A stretch of DNA of 64,000 nt, from NCBI RefSeq assembly GCF_000316195.1, contig NZ_JH994111.1, forward strand, positions 442,571-506,570. Direction: 5' to 3'. This DNA comes from Brachyspira hampsonii 30446. GTDB lineage: Bacteria; Spirochaetota; Brachyspiria; Brachyspirales; Brachyspiraceae. This document shows, piece by piece, positions 1 to 8,719 of this stretch. The notes below the pieces were generated by a model that saw nothing but the letters and a program-made list of their open reading frames with translations, did not search any database and was not told where the DNA came from. The position numbers and the translations under genes were made by a program. How positions within the stretch are numbered: the first letter of the stretch is position 1; each line of letters opens with the position of its first letter.

Positions 1-77
1 CTATTTACAACATCATTAAATAAAAGATTACTTTGCAGAAAAATAAAAGATAATATAAAAACTACTGCTTTTTTCAT
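1..77 (-). CDS. N-terminal fragment of an exported protein (runs off the window)
   Basis: An ATG at 77 on the minus strand opens a frame of 25 codons that runs to the window edge. It reads as a typical signal peptide start: two Lys followed by AVVFILSFIFLQSNLLF. An AAGGA-like ribosome site lies about 10 bases upstream. Only the leader is visible, so the mature protein and its function cannot be named. Confidence 0.6.
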   Translation of the reverse strand, partial: MKKAVVFILSFIFLQSNLLFNDVVN

Positions 78-163
78 ATAAACTTTAATCCTTAATAATT
101 ATGGCATATATATAAACCGTTTAAAAAGAATATCATTAAAACATTTTCCATGCAAGTATATTT

Positions 164-1627
164 TTAATCATTTAAATAGTATGAAAGTATGTTTTTAAAC
201 GATTTTATATAGTATTTTATATCGTAAATATCTCTTATACTTTTTATTTTCTGAAAAACATATCTTGGAGTAAATGATAAATTATAAAATGATTCAATGT
301 ATTTGAATATTTGTTCATCATCTATATCAAGCTTCATAACACTTTTTCTCATATCATAGTCAAACCAATTTTTTGTTTTAATCAAATCATTTTCATCGCA
401 ATATTTGAATAATTTGGTTCCGGGATATGGTATAAAAAGAGAAGCGTTCATAGAATTAATATATCCATTTAGCATTAGATATTTTATAATATTAAATGTA
501 TTTGTTATATCTTCAGGCGTTTCCCAGGGATAACCTATTTTTACCATTATATCTACGAATAAACCTGCTCTCTTGGCTAATTTTATGGATTCTATAATAT
601 TTTCTATCTTGTTGTCAGTAATGCCTAGTTTTTCAATAGTTTTAGAATTTCCTGAAGGTAAATTAAAAATAACCGTTTTAAACCCGGATTTTTTCATCAT
701 TTTATAGTCTTGATATTCCAATATTCCAAGATAAACATAACAGTCTATATAAAGTTTTTTATTGAGTTTTCTTTCCTTCATGGTTTCACAGAATAATGAA
801 AGCCATTCTCCTGTGGGAAAATAAACACTTGTGTCTAATATTTCTTTTATTCCATATCTTTTATTTAAATATTCTATTTCATCTATTACATTAATTGGAT
901 TTCTAACTCTTATATTGTTAAATAGAATATTTGAAGAATTACTATTATAGTTATTATATATAGAACCTCTTGCCGACATTACAAATGTTCCGGGTGTTTT
1001 TTTGAAATATCTATTTATTTTTGAATATAGTTTCCAATTTGTGAGATTTCTATCTATAAATGGCAGTCTGTCTAAAGATTCTTCAAGTTCAAATCTTCCT
1101 GTATTTTTTATATTTCCATTTGAAGTTCTGTAGTATATTCCTTTTTTCAGTTTCTCACCGTTATTTATATGATTAATCAAATTTAAAAGAAGAAAATCAT
1201 AATCTCCGCCTGTTAATACAAAATCAGTTTTAGATTTATTCATACTTTCTTCAGGCAAAGCTGTAACATGATCGCCTCCTAAAACTACATAAGTATTGCT
1301 ATATCTTTCCTTTATCGCTTCTATTGTATCCCAAATATAATTAATTATAGGAGTTTTTACCTCAAAAAATATTAAATCAGGAGAGATATTATCTATACTA
1401 TTAAACCAATCTATAGTTGTTATATTAGAGGCTATTGTATCTAAAAAGACAACATTAATACCGTTATTCTTTAATAATGTGGCAGCATAAGAAGGTATCA
1501 TTGGATATGAATATGACGGATTTTTTAACCATTGAAATTGTCTATTTAAAGATATTAATGGATATCCATTATTATATTCAAATGGCGGATATGTTATACA
1601 AACTTTTTTTATTTCTTTTTTTTTCAT
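164..1627 (-). CDS. Radical-SAM/B12-binding family protein lacking the cluster cysteines
   Basis: The 487-residue protein has the layout of B12-binding radical SAM proteins. An N-terminal Rossmann-like cobalamin-binding part (about 1-170) includes VLGGDHVTALPEES, and a TIM-barrel part follows (about 210-420) with IGYPWETPED and FIPYPGTKLF. At the place of the CxxxCxxC motif the sequence reads MSARGSIYNNYNS, so the three positions that should hold Cys are Ser222, Asn226 and Ser229. The flanking VRNPINVIDEIEYL matches the family. Without those cysteines it should not bind the 4Fe-4S cluster, so classical radical chemistry is unlikely. It lies 7 bases after the YkgJ-like gene and is probably co-transcribed. 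A run of nine A follows its ATG (T9 at 1616-1624 on the plus strand). Confidence 0.8.
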   Translation of the reverse strand: MKKKEIKKVCITYPPFEYNNGYPLISLNRQFQWLKNPSYSYPMIPSYAATLLKNNGINVVFLDTIASNITTIDWFNSIDNISPDLIFFEVKTPIINYIWDTIEAIKERYSNTYVVLGGDHVTALPEESMNKSKTDFVLTGGDYDFLLLNLINHINNGEKLKKGIYYRTSNGNIKNTGRFELEESLDRLPFIDRNLTNWKLYSKINRYFKKTPGTFVMSARGSIYNNYNSNSSNILFNNIRVRNPINVIDEIEYLNKRYGIKEILDTSVYFPTGEWLSLFCETMKERKLNKKLYIDCYVYLGILEYQDYKMMKKSGFKTVIFNLPSGNSKTIEKLGITDNKIENIIESIKLAKRAGLFVDIMVKIGYPWETPEDITNTFNIIKYLMLNGYINSMNASLFIPYPGTKLFKYCDENDLIKTKNWFDYDMRKSVMKLDIDDEQIFKYIESFYNLSFTPRYVFQKIKSIRDIYDIKYYIKSFKNILSYYLND

Positions 1628-1634
1628 ATTTTAT

Positions 1635-2078
1635 CTATTTTTTAATTTTTTTAGCAGCCTTTTTCTTTGTGCCGGAAGATTTTTTCTTAATTATCTTATT
1701 TTCATATACATATTTTTCTAATTCATACTGATCATCAAATATTATATCATACCACTCTTCATATCTCTCACATTTAGGAGGACTATGCTTTGAACAGATT
1801 TCATTTCTATTCTCATAATTTTTACATAAATATGTTTTTTTATCTAAATATCTGCATTCGCTTCTTATCATGTGATACCAAGTCTTTTGATATATAAAGA
1901 TAAAAGAATGTCTGAAATGCAAATACCATTTTAATGTATTAAGTTCTGCTTCATTTTTAGGAGGAGATATTTCCATAACCAAATCATGACAGCATAATGA
2001 ATTGCAGTCAGCACATAATTTTTCACTTACTTTTTCTTTTCTATTTTTTAATAAACTATCTGATGGTATAACTTTCAA
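1635..2078 (-). CDS. YkgJ-like cysteine-cluster protein
   Basis: The 147-residue protein carries the spaced cysteines of the YkgJ (UPF0153) family: CADCNSLCC near residues 22-30, then CRYLD, LCKNYENR, ICSKH and PPKCERY. These are thought to bind zinc or an iron-sulfur cluster. The C-terminus is a Lys-rich tail (KKKSSGTKKKAAKKIKK). The start is a TTG preceded by AAAGGCGG at a suitable distance. It sits directly upstream of the radical-SAM-like gene, with no room for a separate promoter, so the two probably act together. The molecular role of the family is unsettled. Confidence 0.75.
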   Translation of the reverse strand: MKVIPSDSLLKNRKEKVSEKLCADCNSLCCHDLVMEISPPKNEAELNTLKWYLHFRHSFIFIYQKTWYHMIRSECRYLDKKTYLCKNYENRNEICSKHSPPKCERYEEWYDIIFDDQYELEKYVYENKIIKKKSSGTKKKAAKKIKK

Positions 2079-2144
2079 AATAAAACCGCCTTTAAAAATA
2101 ATTTATTCAAGTATTATATTAATTATTTTATTAAATTCAATATT

Positions 2145-2585
2145 TTAATTATCAAAATAACTATTCATAAATGTTATAAGTTTCTTTTGAGATTCAACAT
2201 AATTTTTTATCTCATCTTCTGTAAGACATTTAAGCATTGCTATATCCAATTTTTCCAACTCTTTTAATATAGGCTCAGCAAATGTAATACCTTTTTTTGT
2301 TAAGCTAATAAGTCTGTTTCTTTTATCTTTAGGATTAACTTTTTTCTTAATATATCCTTTCTTTTCAAAGTTGTCTAGTATAGAACAAACAGTTTGTTTT
2401 GGTACAGACAATTTTTCGGTAATGGAGTTCTGTACACATTCTTTGCTGTTGTAAATTATAAATAATGTAAATAAAGATAAATCTGTGATTCCGTATTGTT
2501 TAGCCCATAGATAATAAAATCTATTTGATGTATACCAAAAATCATATATTATTTCTATATGTTTTTTCATATCTTCATTTTTCAT
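2145..2585 (-). CDS. MarR family transcriptional regulator
   Basis: The 146-residue protein has the winged-helix layout of MarR regulators: an N-terminal dimerisation helix, a recognition helix around SVPKQTVCSILDNFEKKGYIKK, and the wing NPKDKRNRLISLTKKG. It should bind DNA as a dimer. Its ATG is followed by a second in-frame ATG five codons later, so the start is slightly uncertain. It is separated by 66 bases from the YkgJ-like gene downstream on the same strand and may control that pair, but no operator is obvious. The ligand cannot be told. Confidence 0.88.
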   Translation of the reverse strand: MKNEDMKKHIEIIYDFWYTSNRFYYLWAKQYGITDLSLFTLFIIYNSKECVQNSITEKLSVPKQTVCSILDNFEKKGYIKKKVNPKDKRNRLISLTKKGITFAEPILKELEKLDIAMLKCLTEDEIKNYVESQKKLITFMNSYFDN

Positions 2586-2661
2586 AATTTTATCCCATTA
2601 TTTAATATTTTTATTAATATTAAACATAAATTAAAAATAAAACAAGACGGATTTGTATAAA

Positions 2662-2697
2662 AATAAGAGTTTGAAATTTACATCTCAAACTCTTATT
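2662..2697 (-). terminator. Terminator of the family-2 glycosidase gene
   Basis: A perfect 13-bp inverted repeat (2662-2674 and 2685-2697) surrounds a 10-base loop. Read on the minus strand it follows the glycosidase stop codon and is followed by TTTTTAT, as in a rho-independent terminator. Confidence 0.8.
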
Positions 2698-2747
2698 ATT
2701 ATCATAAAAATTGTCAGCTTTTATACTATGATATAAACTTACTAATT

Positions 2748-4973
2748 TTATTTTACCTTTATCTCTATAGTTTCTTCTTTTACTCTTTTATTTTTTACTG
2801 TAATTTTTATACTTCCTTTATTTTTATTTGATTTAACCCAAAAAGAATAATAACCCCCTTCAAGTACAGGATTATCATTTCCTATTAATTCTCCTGCTCC
2901 TTTTACTTCTATAGTAATAGCTTCGTTAATATATGGAAGTCTGTTGCCAATGGCATCAACTGCTTTTACAGTTATTCTTGTTGAATCCCAAGAAGAGCCG
3001 TCTCTTACAGCATTAATTTCATTGTCATCTGCATATACATCTAAACTTGAAAATGTAGGATTACTCAAATATTTTTTTTCTATAACTGCTTTTCCTTCCA
3101 TGTAGCCTATTATTTTAAGATCTCCCCAACCCATATCACTTACACCAGGTATATTAACTTCCATACTAATTATTATAGGAGGATGCTTTAACCCCTGATA
3201 CTTTCCTGTTGCAGGATACTCTTTTGCTAAAAGCTCATCTCTATAATATAATTCCACATAATCACAGTTAGTAGAAATCATCAAAGGGGATATTCCTCCT
3301 ATAGCTCTTTCTCCTCTGGCATATATAGTTATAGGTTCTAATACTATTTTATTTCTTTTATTTGTTTGTGATGAATATACTGATGCAGCCAATTTTGGAT
3401 TTCTAAACATGTCGTAAACACCATGATAGCATATTCTGTCGCCTGAACCGAAATTATAGTGAGTATGATAATCAAAGGTGCACCAACCTGTAGAACCTGA
3501 AATATGATTATCTATAGCAACGGCATTAATTATTTCAAAATGTCTTTTAGTATGTTCTATTAATCTCTCTTCACAGTCCTGCATTTTTGTAGGGAACATA
3601 TGTCCGTTATATTCTGTTATCATATAAGGAACATTTTTATCTAATTTTGTTACAGATTTCTGTGCTCTTAGAGGATCGGCAATACCGTCATAATTAAAAT
3701 CATTCACTGTGTATACATCTTCTAATAATTCACTTCCTGTTATATATCTTACTCCGCCTGTTTGTCTTGTTTTATCAAGTTCATGTGCTGTTTTATTAGT
3801 TTCTTTATAAAAGTTATGATTATCCTGACTTTCATTTATTCTTACACCCCATATAACTATAGAAGCATGATGAAAATCTCTATCTATCATATCTTTCACA
3901 TTTTCTACAGAAACTTTCTGCCATTCTTTATCACCTATATGCTGCCAGCCCGGTATTTCTTCAAAAACCATTAATCCTATTTCATCGCATCTGTCCAAAA
4001 AATGTCTGGAAGCAGGGTAATGCGAAGAACGAACTATATTAAGTCCCAAATCAAATTTCAGTATATCAGCATCTTTTTTCTGTATTCTTTCAGGCATTGC
4101 ATATCCTACATAAGGAAAACTTTGATGTCTGTTCAATCCTCTTAATTTAATTTTTTCACCATTTAAAAAGAATCCATTTTCTGTAAATTTGGCATCTCTA
4201 AAACCAATTTTTATTGAAACAGAATCTTCATTTGAAAGTGAGGCTTCTAATCTGTATAATCTAGGATTATTAATATTCCAAAGCTCTATTCTGTCTGAGT
4301 TTATATTCTCATCTATCTCTATATCAGTGAATAATTCATCTTTTTTTAAATTTATTTCTTTTTTTATCTCGCATATATGATATTCCCTATTATATAAATT
4401 AATTGATATTGTTTCATTTATATTTTCTTTTTTGCTGTTTCTTATTCTTATTTTGCCTGTTATATTTTGATTAGCAAGTCCTGTAAGCATTACATTTTCT
4501 ATAGAAATTTCATCTGCTATAATTATCTGAACTTCTCTGTATATTCCTCCATAGCATAAATAATCTATTTCATTTCCGAAGGGTGGAATATCTTCTCTCT
4601 CTGTACTATCTAGTTTTACAGCTATGAGATTTTCTCCGTCTTTTAATTCATCTGTGATATCATATACAAAAGGTAAATATCCGCCTTTATGCTCTCCAAA
4701 ACTTTTTTCATTGACAAATACTTCAGCAGCTGCCATGGCACCTTCAAAATTAATTAATATTCTTTTATCTTTTAATTTTGATTTGTCGTATTGAAAAATA
4801 TTTTGATATCCTGATACAAGCCAAGTATCTGATTCGCTGAAATAATGCAGAGGGAGCTCAGAAACTGTATGAGGCAATGTGATATTTTCTCCGTTTAATT
4901 TTTCAATTTTTATATTATCATTCCATTCCTTAAAAAACTTCCAATCGGTATTAAAATTGATTATTTCTCTCAT
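2748..4973 (-). CDS. Glycoside hydrolase family 2 (beta-galactosidase/glucuronidase type)
   Basis: The 741-residue protein has the GH2 order: an N-terminal sugar-binding jelly-roll (about 1-160), an immunoglobulin-like linker domain, a TIM barrel (about 265-540), and C-terminal beta domains. The family signature is seen as LRGLNRHQSFPYVGYAM and IVIWGVRINES, where Glu381 is the acid/base. Glu454 in MITEYNGH fits the nucleophile. There is no signal peptide, so it should act in the cytoplasm on imported oligosaccharides. The exact sugar cannot be told from sequence alone. It stands alone, followed by its own terminator. Confidence 0.88.
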   Translation of the reverse strand: MREIINFNTDWKFFKEWNDNIKIEKLNGENITLPHTVSELPLHYFSESDTWLVSGYQNIFQYDKSKLKDKRILINFEGAMAAAEVFVNEKSFGEHKGGYLPFVYDITDELKDGENLIAVKLDSTEREDIPPFGNEIDYLCYGGIYREVQIIIADEISIENVMLTGLANQNITGKIRIRNSKKENINETISINLYNREYHICEIKKEINLKKDELFTDIEIDENINSDRIELWNINNPRLYRLEASLSNEDSVSIKIGFRDAKFTENGFFLNGEKIKLRGLNRHQSFPYVGYAMPERIQKKDADILKFDLGLNIVRSSHYPASRHFLDRCDEIGLMVFEEIPGWQHIGDKEWQKVSVENVKDMIDRDFHHASIVIWGVRINESQDNHNFYKETNKTAHELDKTRQTGGVRYITGSELLEDVYTVNDFNYDGIADPLRAQKSVTKLDKNVPYMITEYNGHMFPTKMQDCEERLIEHTKRHFEIINAVAIDNHISGSTGWCTFDYHTHYNFGSGDRICYHGVYDMFRNPKLAASVYSSQTNKRNKIVLEPITIYARGERAIGGISPLMISTNCDYVELYYRDELLAKEYPATGKYQGLKHPPIIISMEVNIPGVSDMGWGDLKIIGYMEGKAVIEKKYLSNPTFSSLDVYADDNEINAVRDGSSWDSTRITVKAVDAIGNRLPYINEAITIEVKGAGELIGNDNPVLEGGYYSFWVKSNKNKGSIKITVKNKRVKEETIEIKVK

Positions 4974-5747
4974 TTTTGTAATACTCCAATAATTTTTTAT
5001 GAAAATATTTTATATTTAAAATAATAAAAATCAATGAAAGTGTTGAAAAATATATTTTATTTGAATTTACTCATACTTTTTATGAATATATAGAAGTATG
5101 AGAGAAAATTTTTATTAAATTTAGTTAAAATAATAAACTTATTTTAGAATTATAGAGTTTTAGAAATTATGTTTTTATTCAACACGCGTTAAACTCATAC
5201 TAAAATAATGGATAATTAATAGTTCTAATTTTTGCTATAAACTGAAATTTTATTCACCGCGTGCTATTATAACATCAAATTAAAAAAACACTTGGGCGGG
5301 CATGCTTTTATTAACAAAGTAATGAGTATTAATAAAATGTTTATTTCAGAGTAAAGTCTTAAACCTTAAAGGGCGGGCAGTTAGAATAAAATTTTTTGCT
5401 TTATTCTAATTCCCACCCTCTAGATATTTTAATTTAATATAGAATTATAATATTTATTTGATTTTTTATTTTTCTCTAATTTGTTAAATCCCACCCAAGC
5501 TGTAATTAGATTTATGACTTTTTTAACGCACGCATAACATATTTATAAACATAGTAAAAATTTTATTATTAATCAATTTATATTGTAGAATTTAGTTTAC
5601 CGTGCGGTAAATTGACTATAAATTTAAATTAGTTTTGGAGGGTCATGCTTTTTAGAAGTTTGAAACAAACCTGCAAAAAAATCTTCTTTAAAAAATTTAT
5701 ATTATTTTTTAAAGCAGTGTTTTGAGCAATTCTATTATTTTTGATGA
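4974..5747. other. Long non-coding stretch containing a composite repeat
   Basis: No convincing open frame is present on either strand. The first 200 bases are plain AT-rich DNA. The rest is occupied by the mirror-symmetric GC-block element listed separately and by a short related motif near 5635-5655 (GGAGGGTCATGC). Confidence 0.6.
5183..5611. repeat. Mirror-symmetric GC-block repeat, copy A
   Basis: Short GC-rich blocks stand out from AT-rich DNA in mirrored order: CACGCG (5183), CACCGCGTGC (5255), CTTGGGCGGG (5291), GGGCGGG (5371), then CCCACCC (5412), CCCACCCAAG (5490), ACGCACGC (5526) and a palindrome TTTACCGTGCGGTAAA (5596-5611). The central pair forms a hairpin with TTAGAATAAA/TTTATTCTAA arms. 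Related arrangements occur at 50821-51018 and 55376-55924. The function is unknown. Confidence 0.65.
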
Positions 5748-6215
5748 TTAATTATATGTTACTATATAAAATGTCAAATAGCTTGCAAATAAACACCATG
5801 CCAAATATGGTACAAGAAGATAAGAAGCTGCTTTTGAAATAGATTTAAATTTTATTATAGTTATTATTATCATAACATCCAAAATCATTATTTCTATAAG
5901 ACCGAATAAAGGCTGTTTTAAACCGAAGAAAATAAAAGTCCAAAGAGAATTTAATATTAATTGTACTATAAAAATTATAACAGCTTTTTTATCTGTAGGT
6001 TTTTTATTTATTATAATCGAAACTGATACAGCAAGCAGTATATAAAGAATACTCCAAGCTATTGGAAATAATATATTCGGAGGATTTAACGGAGATTTAT
6101 TAAGTGAATCATACCAAACAAAATTATCCGCTTTTACACTAAGTCCTCCTAAAGCCCCTATTAATAAACATACAGCTGCTGAAATTATTAAAGTAATGAT
6201 AAATCTTTTATTCAT
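5748..6215 (-). CDS. tspO: TspO/MBR family membrane protein
   Basis: The 155-residue protein has five predicted membrane helices and the TspO pattern: W-Y near 34-35, LNKSPLNPPNILFPIAWSIL, QLILNSLWTFIFFGLKQP, and the late PYLAWCLFASYLTFYI. TspO proteins bind tetrapyrroles and related ligands in the membrane and act in stress or porphyrin responses. The ATG at 6215 is preceded by GAGGTATTATA, a good ribosome site. It appears to be a single-gene transcript. Confidence 0.9.
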   Translation of the reverse strand: MNKRFIITLIISAAVCLLIGALGGLSVKADNFVWYDSLNKSPLNPPNILFPIAWSILYILLAVSVSIIINKKPTDKKAVIIFIVQLILNSLWTFIFFGLKQPLFGLIEIMILDVMIIITIIKFKSISKAASYLLVPYLAWCLFASYLTFYIVTYN

Positions 6216-6315
6216 TATAATACCTCCTCATATATTATAATTATATATTATAATATAAATTTAGTATTCATTATATAGTTTGAAGTTTGCGTAAAAACAG
6301 AACTTTTTAATATTT

Positions 6316-6738
6316 TTATGCATAAGTATCTAAATTATTTCCTTTAGAAGATGAACTTGCTATTGCTGCCTTTGTAACACCTCCAGAAACATAAACTCTT
6401 TTACATTCTGGGCATATATTAGTAGTTAATGTTACATTTTGGAAAATTACTTCACCACCGCTTTTTTCAGCAGATCTCTGATTATTGGCAACATGCTCTT
6501 GTTCATGTGATGCTACTAGGGAAGGGGCACTTGAAGGATCTATACGAGTAGGGCTTTTAAAAGATACTCCTATATCATTAGATCCGTCCTGATATGTTCT
6601 TGAGGCACAAGTTTTACATACTCCTACTTCACTTATAGGAGTTTTTTGACTTGCTTCCTGAACAATATTATTGCTGTTATTTCTTATGTTAGTATTGTTT
6701 CTTATATAAGGAGCATTATTACGAATACTTATTTCCAT
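6316..6738 (-). CDS. Small HExxH putative metalloprotease with two CxxC pairs
   Basis: This 140-residue protein has an Asn-rich N-terminus (about 1-30), a CKTC pair (41-44), the conserved RTYQDGSNDIGVSFKSP block, a zinc-binding HEQEH motif (78-82), and a second pair CPEC (109-112) before YVSGGVTK. This arrangement recurs in a conserved family of small putative metalloproteases in Firmicutes and others (SprA-like). No signal peptide is seen. Catalysis is inferred from HExxH only; the two Cys pairs could hold a structural metal. Confidence 0.65.
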   Translation of the reverse strand: MEISIRNNAPYIRNNTNIRNNSNNIVQEASQKTPISEVGVCKTCASRTYQDGSNDIGVSFKSPTRIDPSSAPSLVASHEQEHVANNQRSAEKSGGEVIFQNVTLTTNICPECKRVYVSGGVTKAAIASSSSKGNNLDTYA

Positions 6739-6945
6739 AATTTTATCCTCTTAAATATTTAATTCTACCCCTATATGCAAATTATAAACCTATAAAAATA
6801 AATATCAATACATATTATATTTATAATTGTTGTTATGTTTACTATTTATACAATTTTATTTATAATTTGACAAATTTTTTATTTTATAAGTATAGTTTTA
6901 TTATTTCCGATAATAGAAACGGTATTTTATAACTTGGATTTTATA

Positions 6946-8013
6946 ATGAAAAAAATAATTATTCTATTATTTATAGTATTTAATTTGGCATTTGCTCAGA
7001 ATGATGAATTAATGGAATCTATAAAAAATAATGATATAGATAAAGTAAAAACATTATTAAGAGAAGGCATTAACTTGGATTTATATAATGTAAATTATGG
7101 TATGAGTCCTTTAATGTATGCAACTCAGCTTGGTAATAATGAAATAGTTCAGGAACTCCTTGATTTTGGTGCTAAAGATTTTGATTTTGCTTTTTATGTT
7201 GCATGTGCCGAAGGTTATTGGGATATAGCAGAAAATATAATGAAATCTGGGGCTAGTAATTATAATATTGCATTATCTTATGCGGCTATTGGCGGACAAT
7301 TGGATATAGCAGAGAAACTTATTGATTTAGGAGCTAAAGACATTAATTCAGCATTGGTATCTGCATGCGAAGGTAATCATTTAGAGGTTGTTAAATATTT
7401 AATAGATAAAGGTGCTAATGTTAATACAAGAGCATATATAGAAGTATACAGAAATTATAAAGGTGCTGAGAGAAAATCACCTTTAACTGCGGCAACTAAT
7501 ATTGATATAATAAAAGAATTGGTAAATGCTGGGGCAAGCAATTTGAACGAGGCTATTATATATAATTCTCAAATGATATCTACGAATTTTGACAGCACTT
7601 ATTCTACGGAAATATTAAATGAATATATAAATTTAGGTGCTGATGTAAATTCTTCAAGTACAAATGACGGAAAAACACTTCTTATGTATTTGATAGAAAA
7701 AAGGCAGTTAGATTTTGAATTAATAAAAAAAGTGATAGAACTTGGTGCTGATGTTAATGCACGCGACAGGAATGGAAATACTGTTTTAATAAGAGCGGTA
7801 ATGTATGAATATGAAGCTCCTGTTCAGGATAGTAATTTAAATAAAAAAATATACAGAACTATAGGAACGCCTATAAATATAATAGAAGAACTTTTAAAAG
7901 CAGGGGCTAATCCTACTGATAGAAATAGCTATGGAAATACTGCATACAGATTAGCAGCAAAAAATAAAAGAGACGATATAATAAAACTTTTTGATGAGTA
8001 TTTAAAAAGATAA
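6946..8013 (+). CDS. Exported ankyrin-repeat protein
   Basis: The likely start is the ATG at 6946, which opens a signal peptide (MKKIIILLFIVFNLAFAQ); an in-frame TTG 12 bases upstream is less likely. The mature part holds about nine ankyrin repeats, seen as recurring patterns such as SPLMYATQLGNNEIVQELLD, GNHLEVVKYLIDKGANV and GNTAYRLAAKNKRDDIIKLF. Some repeats are degenerate. Ankyrin stacks bind proteins; an exported one in this type of organism would act in the periplasm or at the surface. No partner can be inferred from its neighbours. Confidence 0.88.
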   Translation: MKKIIILLFIVFNLAFAQNDELMESIKNNDIDKVKTLLREGINLDLYNVNYGMSPLMYATQLGNNEIVQELLDFGAKDFDFAFYVACAEGYWDIAENIMKSGASNYNIALSYAAIGGQLDIAEKLIDLGAKDINSALVSACEGNHLEVVKYLIDKGANVNTRAYIEVYRNYKGAERKSPLTAATNIDIIKELVNAGASNLNEAIIYNSQMISTNFDSTYSTEILNEYINLGADVNSSSTNDGKTLLMYLIEKRQLDFELIKKVIELGADVNARDRNGNTVLIRAVMYEYEAPVQDSNLNKKIYRTIGTPINIIEELLKAGANPTDRNSYGNTAYRLAAKNKRDDIIKLFDEYLKR

Positions 8014-8395
8014 TTATTTATTAATATAAAATTTAATATTATAAGAGTTAGAAAATATATATAAATCTTTCTTATATTTTTTTATAATCAATATCATTAC
8101 TTGCATTTATTTTTATTAGAAACATTTCATTTATATGCAACTGAAAAATATTTTAATCTTGCACTAATTTTTGCAATTCCTCTTTCGTTTGTGGTTTGTA
8201 TTTTATTATTGTGTTTCCTTATTGTTTTTTTATTATTTTATATTTTATTTATTAGAACTGTTGCGATTTTGTATTTTTATACAGTTAATATTAAAAATAT
8301 ATTATAAAGTTTATTTATAGTAATTTTATATTTCTTATTTTTTGTTTTAAATGTAATATAATTTTATCTAAATAAGATATAAAAATGCAGTCTTT

Positions 8396-8544
8396 TTGCT
8401 TCTCGCCGAAGGCGTACTTCGTATGTGCCAACAAAAGAAGTGGGGTTTGGGGCAAAGCCCCAATTATTAAAACTATAAATATTATTTTTAAATTTATTAT
8501 ATAATAATATCACTATATGTATGTACAAAATTGCAACAAGTCTA
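8396..8544. repeat. MITE-like repeat, decayed copy with one recognisable end
   Basis: The core TGCAGTCTTT followed by GGCGTACTTCGTATGTGCCA and GTGGGGTT is shared with the reverse complement of the 33807-34112 element. A worn right end (TTGCAACAAGTCTA, 8531-8544) matches the TIR. The left end is not recognisable. GGGGCAAAGCCCC near 8450 can fold as a small hairpin. Confidence 0.55.
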
Positions 8545-8553
8545 TTTTTTATT

Positions 8554-8579
8554 GTTCTTTTTCCCGCCGCAAAAAGAAC
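8554..8579. repeat. Hairpin with GC-rich loop
   Basis: A perfect 9-bp stem GTTCTTTTT/AAAAAGAAC encloses CCCGCCGC. It is followed by CTCGACAAGCTCGGATACG, another GC-rich island. No gene is close enough on either side for it to be an obvious terminator. Confidence 0.55.
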
Positions 8580-8719
8580 CTTATATCCTCGACAAGCTCG
8601 GATACGCTTAGCGAAAGTGCAAATAAAAAATTACTATAAAATATTTTTATATGTGTTAAATTATATAAAAATATTATTATTGCAGTTGATTTTTATTTAA
8701 TATGAATAAAATTAAAGTG

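Larger units (their letters stand above)
8014..8719. other. Non-coding stretch with repeat modules
   Basis: No supported gene. A 68-codon TTG frame at 8101-8307 is low-complexity and lacks a ribosome site. From 8396 it contains a copy of the GC-rich repeat core, a strong hairpin at 8554-8579 and a GC-rich tail (8586-8622). Confidence 0.6.

Noticed and set aside
6934-6945. TTG start four codons before the ankyrin ATG
   Set aside because: The ATG at 6946 begins a standard signal peptide with Lys-Lys; the TTG adds residues that do not fit it.
8101-8307. 68-codon frame starting with TTG, hydrophobic product
   Set aside because: No ribosome site, only T-rich low-complexity sequence; reads as chance in AT-rich DNA.
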